Below, in pieces: positions 5,612-12,446 of a stretch of DNA of 12,446 nt; within the stretch, counting starts at the first letter, position 1, and the number at the start of each line of letters is the position of its first letter. Source of the stretch: an uncultured Bacteroides sp. (GTDB lineage Bacteria > Bacteroidota > Bacteroidia > Bacteroidales > Bacteroidaceae); the NCBI GenBank assembly GCA_958477465.1, contig CAUEFX010000087.1:1-12446 (forward strand), given 5' to 3'. Both the position numbers and the translations under genes were made by a program. The notes under the pieces were generated by a model. That model was not told the DNA's origin. It was given only the letters and a program-made list of their open reading frames with translations, and made no database searches.

Positions 5612-7738
5612 ATGATTAACCCAATTGTTAAGACAATCGAGCTGGGAGATGGCAGAACCATCACGCTCGAAACGGGAAAGTTGGCAAAACAGGCAGATGG
5701 TTCTGTAATGCTGCGCATGGGAAACACCATGTTGCTTGCTACTGTTTGTGCCGCTAAAGATGCAGTTCCCGGAACAGATTTTATGCCGCTTCAGGTAGAG
5801 TACAAAGAGAAATTTTCAGCATTCGGCCGTTTCCCCGGTGGCTTTACCAAAAGAGAAGGAAGAGCTTCCGATTATGAAATCCTCACTTGCCGTCTGGTAG
5901 ACCGTGCTCTCCGCCCTTTATTCCCCGATAATTATCACGCAGAAGTTTACGTAAATATTATCCTGTTCTCTGCCGATGGTGTCGATATGCCTGATGCACT
6001 GGCAGGGCTTGCCGCTTCGGCCGCACTTTCCGTTTCAGATATTCCCTTCAACGGTCCGATCTCAGAAGTACGTGTAGCACGTATCGACGGTAATTACGTG
6101 ATCAACCCGACTTTCGACCAACTCGAAAAAGCCGATATGGATATCATGGTTGCCGCTACCTATGAAAATATCATGATGGTGGAAGGCGAAATGCACGAAG
6201 TATCAGAAGCAGAATTACTGGAAGCAATGAAAGTTGCCCACGAAGCCATCAAGGGTCATTGTAAAGCTCAGATGGAGTTGGCTCAAGAGGTTGGAAAGAC
6301 AGTGAAACGTGAATACAACCACGAAGTCAACGACGAAGATCTCCGTAAAGCCGTTCGCGAAGCTTGTTATGACAAATCATACGCCATCGCAGCTTCCGGA
6401 AACAAAAACAAGCACGAACGCCAGGATGCCTTCGATGCAATCCGCGATGAATTCAAAGCACAATTCACAGAAGAAGAGCTGGAAGAAAAAGGAGCTTTGA
6501 TCGACCGCTACTACCATGATGTAGAAAAAGAAGCGATGCGTCGTTGTATTCTCGATGAAGGCAAGCGTCTCGACGGACGTAAGACAAACGAAATCCGTCC
6601 GATTTGGTGCGAAGTCGGTTATCTGCCCGGACCTCACGGTTCTGCAATCTTCACCCGTGGTGAAACTCAATCACTGACTTCTGTGACATTAGGAACCAAA
6701 TTGGATGAGAAAATCATAGATGACGTATTGGTTCACGGAAAGGAACGCTTCTTATTGCACTATAATTTCCCTCCATTCTCAACAGGTGAAGCCAAAGCAC
6801 AACGTGGTGTAGGACGTCGTGAAATAGGTCACGGTCATCTGGCATGGCGTGCCTTGAAAGGAATGATCCCTGAAAACTATCCGTACGTAGTTCGTGTAGT
6901 TTCCGATATTCTCGAATCAAACGGTTCTTCTTCTATGGCTACCGTATGTGCCGGAACACTGGCATTGATGGATGCCGGTGTGAAGATCAAGAAACCGGTA
7001 TCAGGTATTGCCATGGGATTGATCAAAAATGCAGGTGAAGACAAATATGCCGTACTTTCGGATATCTTAGGTGATGAAGACCACTTGGGAGATATGGACT
7101 TCAAAGTTACCGGAACCAAAGACGGTATCACTGCCACTCAAATGGATATCAAAGTAGACGGTCTGTCATTCGATATTCTCGAACGTGCATTGGAGCAAGC
7201 CAAAGAAGGACGTATGCATATCCTCGGTAAGATACACGAAACTATTGCAGAGCCACGTGCCGAACTGAAAGACCATGCTCCGCGCATCGAAACTATGACT
7301 ATTCCGAAAGAATTCATCGGAGCCATCATCGGCCCGGGCGGAAAGATCATTCAGGGAATGCAAGAGGATACCGGTGCTACTATCACTATTGAAGAGGTAG
7401 ACGGTGTAGGCCGCATCGAAATTGCAGGTACCAACAAGAAATCTATTGATGATGCAATGCGTATGATCAAAGGTATTGTTGCTGTTCCGGAAGTCGGAGA
7501 AGTATATAAAGGTAAAGTACGTTCGATCATGCCTTACGGTGCATTCGTTGAATTCCTGCCGGGTAAAGACGGTCTGCTGCACATTTCCGAAATCGATTGG
7601 AAACGTCTGGAAACAGTAGAAGAAGCCGGTATCAAAGAGGGAGATGAAATCGATGTGAAATTGATGGATATCGATCCTAAGACAGGAAAATTCAAACTGT
7701 CAAGAAAAGTATTGCTTCCGAAACCGGAAAAGAAATAA
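5612..7738 (+). CDS. pnp: Polyribonucleotide nucleotidyltransferase (PNPase)
   Basis: This 708-residue enzyme is the phosphorolytic 3'-to-5' exoribonuclease of RNA turnover, expected to act as a cytoplasmic trimer. Domain order is complete. RNase PH-like domain 1 (about 8-145) contains FGRFPGGFTKREGR. A helical linker spans about 220-310. RNase PH-like domain 2 (about 325-550) contains FTRGETQS, FPPFSTGEA and the phosphate-binding SNGSSSMATVCAGTLALMDAG region. A KH domain (about 560-620) carries the GPGGKII loop, and an S1 domain (about 630-700) contains GKVRSIMPYGAFVEF and DGLLHISEI. The start at 5612 (MINPIVKTIELGDG) is preferred to 5561, which lies 5' of the promoter -7 element. Unlike enterobacteria, rpsO is not adjacent and the leader is short, so the classic RNase III-dependent autoregulation is not evident. 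The protein ends soon after S1, with no long tail. Confidence 0.98.
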   Translation: MINPIVKTIELGDGRTITLETGKLAKQADGSVMLRMGNTMLLATVCAAKDAVPGTDFMPLQVEYKEKFSAFGRFPGGFTKREGRASDYEILTCRLVDRALRPLFPDNYHAEVYVNIILFSADGVDMPDALAGLAASAALSVSDIPFNGPISEVRVARIDGNYVINPTFDQLEKADMDIMVAATYENIMMVEGEMHEVSEAELLEAMKVAHEAIKGHCKAQMELAQEVGKTVKREYNHEVNDEDLRKAVREACYDKSYAIAASGNKNKHERQDAFDAIRDEFKAQFTEEELEEKGALIDRYYHDVEKEAMRRCILDEGKRLDGRKTNEIRPIWCEVGYLPGPHGSAIFTRGETQSLTSVTLGTKLDEKIIDDVLVHGKERFLLHYNFPPFSTGEAKAQRGVGRREIGHGHLAWRALKGMIPENYPYVVRVVSDILESNGSSSMATVCAGTLALMDAGVKIKKPVSGIAMGLIKNAGEDKYAVLSDILGDEDHLGDMDFKVTGTKDGITATQMDIKVDGLSFDILERALEQAKEGRMHILGKIHETIAEPRAELKDHAPRIETMTIPKEFIGAIIGPGGKIIQGMQEDTGATITIEEVDGVGRIEIAGTNKKSIDDAMRMIKGIVAVPEVGEVYKGKVRSIMPYGAFVEFLPGKDGLLHISEIDWKRLETVEEAGIKEGDEIDVKLMDIDPKTGKFKLSRKVLLPKPEKK

Positions 7739-7767
7739 ACAGAATACAATTCTTATATTTATAAAAG

Positions 7768-7804
7768 ATGGGGGTGTGCCGTTTTGACACACCCTCATTT
7801 TTTA
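7768..7804. terminator. Terminator shared by pnp and the convergent glycan operon
   Basis: ATGGGGGTGTG (7768-7778) pairs with CACACCCTCAT (7788-7798), 11 pairs with one G-U, around a 9-base loop. On the plus strand a run of seven T residues (7798-7804) follows and overlaps the stop codon of the convergent gene at 7802. On the minus strand the hairpin is followed by CTTTTATAAAT, so it can work both ways. The arm TTTTGACACACCCTC (7782-7796) is identical over 15 bases to the right arm of the palindromic element at 1632-1646. Confidence 0.85.
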
Positions 7805-9832
7805 TTTCTTCAATAAGAACTGCTCCGCACGACCCGGAGTGAACAACTCCCACAAAGAAGCAACTGTCCAACCCGGAGCGAAGATATTGTTGTAATATCC
7901 CTTTCCGTTGCGTCCGTAGTCCCAATTGGTATGCTGCACTACTTCCGGGTAATAGCCAACTTTAGCAATACCGCACATGTGTTCTTCATAAGGCAACAAC
8001 TGGCGCATGGAAGTGGAAATCACTTCTGCAAAGTCAGAGAAACACGGTTCGCTACACTCCTTGGAAAGCCAACGCAGCACATCGGCAAATTCAAAGACAA
8101 ACACATCAATGTGGTTATTCTCCACCGACACATTGCCCCAACCACGGGTTTTCAAGCCGATATCTCCCAGCATCTGACCTTCGGCAAAAGGAACATCCCA
8201 GGTATAATACCATGACAAGGCAAAATAAGCGGCTTTCTTTGCCAATCCGGCATAGTGCGCACGTTCATCCCCTTTGGTGACCAAAGCCAGATAATAAGCA
8301 GCCGTAGCAGCATACAAGGAGGCTTCCTTGTCCTCACAGTTGGCATCCAGCGTAGATGAGAAATAATCTGCCTTGGATATAAGTTCCTTCTCCAGATAAT
8401 CCACCGTACGCTTGGCGCTTGCCAGATAGCGTTTGTCCTTGAAGTACTTGAATGCCATTACCAAAGGCAGCGTTGCCGAAGGCGTACTGCCACCGCTGGC
8501 ATCTACGATAGAGAAATCATCCTTGAACTTGCGCGGGAAGCTACCGTCCTCATTCTGCAACCTGAGGAAGCTGTCCAACATACCTTTGATGCGTTTCTCC
8601 CATTCGGGATGTTTCCGTTTCTGTTGTTTCTCATAATCCAAGTAGTTCAGAACGGCATATACACCTTCGGACTGGCGGCGGATGCTGTGTCTGGTTTCCT
8701 TAAAGCCACGGTTGTAGTGCACCACTTCATTGAAGAATCCCGCAGGCGAGAAACCGTTCTGAAGATAAGTATCGAAGATCCGGTTGGCATTGTCCACCAA
8801 ATCCATGCGGTTCTGTTGCTTGCCGTATTCCAGCGCATTGAAAGCGTTCAGCAGTGTACGTCCCACAAAGCCCACCTCGGCAACATCCGTATTGGCACAA
8901 GTAGCAGTCTCCAACTCTACACCGGAATAATAATGAGTGGGGGTATTGTTGACATAGCTTTCCACAAAGAAGTTACTCATCACCTCCTTCATGCGATCCA
9001 CCGTATAAGGCGTGTCAACCGGTTTCGGGCGATTCGTGTCATAGCAATATTCCCAGGTGCGTTGTACGCATTCCGAAAAATCTGCGGCGTCCCTTTCGGA
9101 CAATTCCCAACTCATGGAGATACTGTCGCCCTTACGAAGTAACTGGAAAGCCTCAACGGCAGGAGCCAGCGTCAATTTGCGGATGTATGTCTTCGGCGCT
9201 TCCTTATAGGGAAAACCGTATGCCAAGGCGGTCATGCCATCCACATTCAGAAAGCCGGTATATCCGATGGAAGTTTCACCGGACAAGACAACCTCTCCTT
9301 CTTTATGGGTGGTCAGGGCTTCCTTGTCGAACTTGTCGATACGGATGACCGACATCGACTTACCGCTTGCCGGATTGAAAGCAGCCGTCAGCGGAGTACT
9401 CAAACGGTCTTCACGCACCAGCCAACTGTCTGATGTATGGAAAGAAGGTGCTTCCTTCGGTGAACGTAGGTTGCGGCGATACCAAAAGCCCGGCATGTAG
9501 AACTGGCAGTCCGAATGTCTGTAACCGGTTTTTATCTGCTCCCCGTAGTTGAAATACACATTTTCCAGTGCCTTGAGTGTGACGGTGATGCGCTGTTTGC
9601 CATCTTTATCCACCACCCGGCGGATGATTTCCAATGGCAGCTTTTCCGAAGCCCGGCAACTGTACACACCCTCCTGCATCTTCTGCAAGACCAGCGGATA
9701 TTGTCTGGCATCATTCCCCGGCACTTTCAGGGAAATAGAGGCTGAGATGTCTTCCGGAGCAATATTTACCGCTCCCGCACCTGTAATGCCCGCAAAGAGC
9801 ATTACCCCCAAAAACAATCTTTTTAGTCTCAT
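7802..9832 (-). CDS. Secreted alpha/alpha-toroid protein, putative glycoside hydrolase or lyase (family unassigned)
   Basis: This 676-residue protein starts with a Sec signal peptide, MRLKRLFLGVMLFAGITGAGA, with likely cleavage near residue 21 (AGA-VN). There is no lipobox cysteine. Residues about 25-255 look like a beta-sandwich. Residues about 270-670 are a run of paired amphipathic helices with aromatic and Gly-rich turns (LQNEDGSFPRKF, GGSTPSATLPLVMAFKYF, ASLYAATAAYYLAL, NNHIDVFVFEFADVL), as in six-hairpin / (alpha/alpha) toroid carbohydrate enzymes. I do not recognise the CAZy family and cannot assign catalytic residues; catalysis is inferred from fold and context. The start at 9832 is chosen over an upstream ATG at 9913, which would overlap the previous gene and bury the signal peptide. 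It is the last gene of the operon, 23 bases after the arabinanase-like GH43, and ends at the shared terminator. Confidence 0.75.
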   Translation of the reverse strand: MRLKRLFLGVMLFAGITGAGAVNIAPEDISASISLKVPGNDARQYPLVLQKMQEGVYSCRASEKLPLEIIRRVVDKDGKQRITVTLKALENVYFNYGEQIKTGYRHSDCQFYMPGFWYRRNLRSPKEAPSFHTSDSWLVREDRLSTPLTAAFNPASGKSMSVIRIDKFDKEALTTHKEGEVVLSGETSIGYTGFLNVDGMTALAYGFPYKEAPKTYIRKLTLAPAVEAFQLLRKGDSISMSWELSERDAADFSECVQRTWEYCYDTNRPKPVDTPYTVDRMKEVMSNFFVESYVNNTPTHYYSGVELETATCANTDVAEVGFVGRTLLNAFNALEYGKQQNRMDLVDNANRIFDTYLQNGFSPAGFFNEVVHYNRGFKETRHSIRRQSEGVYAVLNYLDYEKQQKRKHPEWEKRIKGMLDSFLRLQNEDGSFPRKFKDDFSIVDASGGSTPSATLPLVMAFKYFKDKRYLASAKRTVDYLEKELISKADYFSSTLDANCEDKEASLYAATAAYYLALVTKGDERAHYAGLAKKAAYFALSWYYTWDVPFAEGQMLGDIGLKTRGWGNVSVENNHIDVFVFEFADVLRWLSKECSEPCFSDFAEVISTSMRQLLPYEEHMCGIAKVGYYPEVVQHTNWDYGRNGKGYYNNIFAPGWTVASLWELFTPGRAEQFLLKK

Positions 9833-9855
9833 AATTACATCTGTTTTTATTGTTG

Positions 9856-10851
9856 TTAGAAATTTGGTCTCTTCGATTCTGTGGATGCAACAGAGCCTTC
9901 TACCACCGGCCATCCGTCTTCCCAGCTAATCTTATCCAGCATCAATACGCGTCCTTCGGGCTTCTTCGTACTCACCGCATGATAGAAAAACCAGTCATCA
10001 CCGGCATTGTCCGTCACAATCTCAGAGTTATGACCGGTACCCACAAAGGAATTGCTTTTCCTAATCAGTACTTCGTGCCTGTTATCCATCATACTGCCGC
10101 CATTCTTGTCGACGTATGGACCGAAAAGCTTGTCCGAACGCCCTACAACAGTAGTATAGGTACTGTTCAGCCCCTCACAGCAACTTCCTATGGAAGCAAA
10201 GAAATAGTAATACCCGTCTTTCTTATGAATATAAGTGCCCTCGTAAGCTGTTCCCGCTACTTGCTGCGGCGTAGCGCCATCTTTCAGGGAAAGACCGTCA
10301 TCGGATAGTTCAGCCGCATAGATTCCACGGAAACTGCCCCAAAACAGATACTTCTTTCCTCCCTCCTCTATGTAGAAAGGGTCGATGGAGTTCTGCACAT
10401 TGATTTCATTGCTGCGGAACATCTTTCCGTGATCAGTGAAAGGTCCCTCCGGCTTATCGGCAGTAGCACAACCGATGCCGCAAGTCCACTCGCCTCCCCA
10501 AACGGACATGGAATAGTAGAGCACATATTTATCACCGATCTTGTTGATGTCCGGTGCCCACAATCCTCCGTTTTCCTCAAAATCAGGGCGAGTACGGTCG
10601 GTGAAGGCCGTACCTACATATTCCCAATCCACCAGATTCTTGGAACGATGAATCGGCAGATTGCGTATGTCCTCGGTGGCATAGAGGTAAAAATAACCGT
10701 CACCACCCTTTATGACAGAGGGATCGGGCAAGCTGTAGTTTATCACCGGATTACGATAGACATCCTTCTTCGGCTGTTCGTACGGTTTGTCCGATGATGA
10801 GCATGCTATCAGGCTGTATAATAACACAGATAATACAAGAAACTTTTTCAT
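9856..10851 (-). CDS. GH43 lipoprotein, arabinan endo-1,5-alpha-arabinanase-like
   Basis: This 331-residue protein has a lipoprotein signal (MKKFLVLSVLLYSLIAC, Cys17) and one five-bladed beta-propeller of GH43. The three expected carboxylates are visible: Asp43 in LPDPSVIKG (general base), Asp157 in NSIDPFY (pKa modulator) and Glu204 in YEGTYIH (general acid). LWAPDI (97-102), GSCCEGLNSTY (222-232), GTGHNSEIVTD (271-281), FFYHA (288-292) and the ending ISWEDGWPVV are typical of the arabinanase branch of clan GH-F rather than of xylosidases. Expected role: cleavage of alpha-1,5-arabinan at the cell surface or in the periplasm. It lies 46 bases after the other GH43-like gene and 23 bases before the toroid protein, in one operon. 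Endo versus exo action and exact substrate cannot be decided from sequence. Confidence 0.85.
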   Translation of the reverse strand: MKKFLVLSVLLYSLIACSSSDKPYEQPKKDVYRNPVINYSLPDPSVIKGGDGYFYLYATEDIRNLPIHRSKNLVDWEYVGTAFTDRTRPDFEENGGLWAPDINKIGDKYVLYYSMSVWGGEWTCGIGCATADKPEGPFTDHGKMFRSNEINVQNSIDPFYIEEGGKKYLFWGSFRGIYAAELSDDGLSLKDGATPQQVAGTAYEGTYIHKKDGYYYFFASIGSCCEGLNSTYTTVVGRSDKLFGPYVDKNGGSMMDNRHEVLIRKSNSFVGTGHNSEIVTDNAGDDWFFYHAVSTKKPEGRVLMLDKISWEDGWPVVEGSVASTESKRPNF

Positions 10852-10897
10852 AACATATTTTTTACGTTAGGTTGGTAAATCGAGTTACTCTGACAAA

Positions 10898-11887
10898 TCA
10901 TTTTGCTTTTTCAGATGATGTACTGCCCGATACCCGCGGACGGATAAGAGGACCACCGATAGAAACCACTCCCCGGTCGGAAATGGCAAAATCCTTAATA
11001 TACGAAATGCGCGGCTGCACGTTCGAGGAATCCCAGTGTGCATGGAAAATGTATTTCCAACTGCCATCCTTGCAGCGGAAAGGCGCTCCATGACCGGTAC
11101 CCGTCAAGCCGTCCGCACGTTGAAGAATCGGATTTCCCTCGTATTTTTTCCACGGCCCCATCGGGCTATCCGAAGTAGCATAACCCACTCCGTAATCCTT
11201 GCTCTCAAAGTGATTGGCCGAATAAACCAAATAATAAACACCCTCTTTTTTCAAGACAGAAGGACCTTCGGCCACCTTGGCGGGCTTGTCTTGCGCGAGT
11301 TCCCAAGGTTCTCCCACCTTGATACACTCCGTCAGCGTTTCCTGCTTGATGCCGGTCAGGTCATCATTCATCTCTGCCACCCAAATGACATTGCCATCCG
11401 TGAAACGCACGAAATAAAGGTAAGGCGTACCGTCATCGTCAATGAAAAGGGAGGTGTCGATACTCTTCTCTTCCCAGATCGGTTGCTTCACTTCTTGGCG
11501 GAACGGCCCTTGGGGTGCATTTGCCGTTGCCATACAAATGTGCTCGTCTGCAGAGTAATACATATAGAACTTTCCGTTCACTTCGTAAACCTCCGGAGCC
11601 CAAAACCAGCGATCGGCCCAGACATCCTTCTTTTGGAGCGCCATGCCCTCATACTTCCAAGTCTCCAGATCGTCAGATGTATAAACTTCAATGCCATCCT
11701 CCGCATGGGTGCCATAGGCATAGTAAGTGCCATCGTGCAGCATGATGAATGGATCAGCCAAAGGCAGCGGTGTTTCAACTCCATCTACAACGATATCATC
11801 CACATCCTTATAATCGGAGGAGCAGGACTGACAAGAAGTAAACAGAGCCAGTAAAAAGGTGAAAATACAAACAAATTTCTTTTTCAT
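10898..11887 (-). CDS. GH43-family lipoprotein (arabinofuranosidase/xylosidase-like)
   Basis: This 329-residue protein begins MKKKFVCIFTFLLALFTSC, a likely lipoprotein signal with Cys19 as the modified residue; Phe at -3 makes the lipobox imperfect. A single GH43-type beta-propeller follows. The catalytic carboxylates can be placed as Asp45 in LADPFIML (base), Asp144 in SIDTSLFID (modulator) and Glu207 in VAEGPSV (acid). WAPEV (96-100), GPW near 245 and GTGHGAP (263-269) with FHAHW (281-285) are also family-like. The EGPS acid motif and the short single-domain build point to a branch different from its downstream GH43 neighbour, so the two probably attack different linkages. It starts 63 bases after the stop of the partial upstream gene; no TAnnTTTG promoter is seen in that gap. 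Substrate is inferred from family only. Confidence 0.85.
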   Translation of the reverse strand: MKKKFVCIFTFLLALFTSCQSCSSDYKDVDDIVVDGVETPLPLADPFIMLHDGTYYAYGTHAEDGIEVYTSDDLETWKYEGMALQKKDVWADRWFWAPEVYEVNGKFYMYYSADEHICMATANAPQGPFRQEVKQPIWEEKSIDTSLFIDDDGTPYLYFVRFTDGNVIWVAEMNDDLTGIKQETLTECIKVGEPWELAQDKPAKVAEGPSVLKKEGVYYLVYSANHFESKDYGVGYATSDSPMGPWKKYEGNPILQRADGLTGTGHGAPFRCKDGSWKYIFHAHWDSSNVQPRISYIKDFAISDRGVVSIGGPLIRPRVSGSTSSEKAK

Positions 11888-11950
11888 AATTCGTGTTTCA
11901 ATATTAATTAAAAATGAGACAAACGACGCACATTATGCAGTACGCATATT

Positions 11951-12446
11951 TTACCGCACTGCACCATCTCCTATGTGATAGTACAATGTACCCTTATAGG
12001 CCGGAGTACCGTTCTCCGAACAGAACCCGATGCGGGATGCAGGATAGCGGACATCCAGAGCCCCCAATTCCCTGCCGTCCACAAACAGATACAACTTATC
12101 TGCACGACGTACTGCACGGAAATTATAGGTTTCCTTCCACAATTCATGTACACCGATTTTATAAATATGACGTTCCAAGTCTCCCGCATCCTTGTTGATG
12201 AAGCGGACACCTTCAGCTTTCACCGGAGTAAAGGTACAATAATTATAAGCAGGATGTGCAGCTATTCCCTTATCCTCACCTGTTATCGGATGCCATTCGC
12301 CACCATTCAGATATTCGATGTCGAATTTGCCGAACATATCATCCGTAAATTCGGATTTGTTGTCCGCTTCATGACGATTCAGGTATAGGGCATCCAGCCA
12401 TGTAGGCGCAGCAAAACGATAACCTTTCTCTATGAAGTCGGTATAC
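11951..12446 (-). CDS. C-terminal part of a secreted carbohydrate-active protein (5' end outside the window)
   Basis: The reading frame is open from the window edge to the TAA at 11951, giving 164 visible residues; the start is not in the window. An internal ATG at 12337 is not a credible start because the frame continues with equally protein-like sequence upstream (WLDALYLNRHE). The first part resembles a galactose-binding / F5/8-type-C beta-sandwich: FDIEYLNGGEWHPI, then FTPVKAEGVRFI and IYKIGVHELW. The last ~50 residues (YLFVDGRELGALDVRYPASRIGF ... GTLYYHIGDG) resemble a concanavalin/LamG-like strand set. Such modules usually sit at the C-terminus of large glycoside hydrolases. The catalytic family cannot be told. 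It is the most upstream visible gene of the operon. Confidence 0.7.
   Translation of the reverse strand, partial: YTDFIEKGYRFAAPTWLDALYLNRHEADNKSEFTDDMFGKFDIEYLNGGEWHPITGEDKGIAAHPAYNYCTFTPVKAEGVRFINKDAGDLERHIYKIGVHELWKETYNFRAVRRADKLYLFVDGRELGALDVRYPASRIGFCSENGTPAYKGTLYYHIGDGAVR

Noticed and set aside
8609..9142. 177-codon plus-strand open frame within the toroid gene
   Set aside because: Antisense shadow of an intact signal-bearing gene; no promoter or domain support.
9833..9913. N-terminal extension of the alpha/alpha-toroid protein overlapping the GH43 gene
   Set aside because: The 27 extra residues are not signal-like and overlap the end of the upstream gene; the Sec signal starts at 9832.
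11036..11854. 272-codon plus-strand open frame
   Set aside because: It is antisense to the GH43-like gene, whose catalytic motifs are intact on the other strand; the predicted protein has no recognisable domain.
11888..11950. Internal promoter before the GH43-like gene
   Set aside because: TTTG and a TAATATTG-like string occur on the minus strand but with spacing shorter than the 18-21 bases expected, so the gap is treated as intra-operonic.
1..12446. CRISPR array, phage or toxin-antitoxin system
   Set aside because: No regularly spaced repeats, phage genes or small paired toxin-antitoxin frames are visible; the repeats present are palindromes or a single tandem duplication.

Overview
The window looks like chromosomal DNA from a gut Bacteroides or close relative (Bacteroidota). 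Four upstream regions carry the Bacteroidota-type promoter, TTTG at about -33 and TAnnTTTG at about -7, spaced 18-19 bases where both elements are clear. Most starts are AT-rich with no Shine-Dalgarno sequence. Three proteins have or resemble Bacteroidota lipoprotein signals, and a cluster of GH43-type glycan-degrading genes sits at one end.

Layout: (1) 1-388: a 16-bp tandem repeat, then a tRNA-Leu(CAA) gene on the minus strand with its own promoter and terminator. (2) 389-1471: a monofunctional mannose-1-phosphate guanylyltransferase on the plus strand. (3) 1472-1901: a 430-bp non-coding stretch full of palindromes: overlapping terminator-like stems, a ~100-bp MITE-like inverted repeat, and two further hairpins. 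(4) 1902-3077: a DUF418 membrane protein. (5) Minus strand 5415 to 3161: a lipoprotein with a DUF4369-like N-terminus and a thioredoxin fold lacking CxxC, then greA, then a HIT-family hydrolase. greA has its own promoter, and a strong terminator lies between that promoter and the greA start codon. (6) 5612-7738: pnp on the plus strand, divergent from the lipoprotein gene. (7) Minus strand 12446 to 7802: a four-gene carbohydrate-active cluster. In transcription order it contains the C-terminus of a beta-sandwich protein (cut by the window edge), a GH43-like lipoprotein, a GH43 arabinanase-like lipoprotein, and a secreted alpha/alpha-toroid protein of no family I can name.

The first half is housekeeping: tRNA, nucleotide-sugar supply, transcript cleavage and RNA decay. 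The last third is accessory. The four minus-strand genes are closely spaced (23-63 bp gaps), share one direction, and end at one terminator shared with pnp, so they probably form the distal part of a polysaccharide-utilisation operon. Arabinan or an arabinose-containing pectin side chain is the most likely target, judged only from the arabinanase-like GH43. No SusC/SusD pair or regulator lies inside the window.

The observations most worth a second look are the terminator inside the greA leader (comparable in layout to the E. coli GraL arrangement), the palindrome family in the 1472-1901 gap, and the unassigned alpha/alpha-toroid protein with its operon partner at the right edge.
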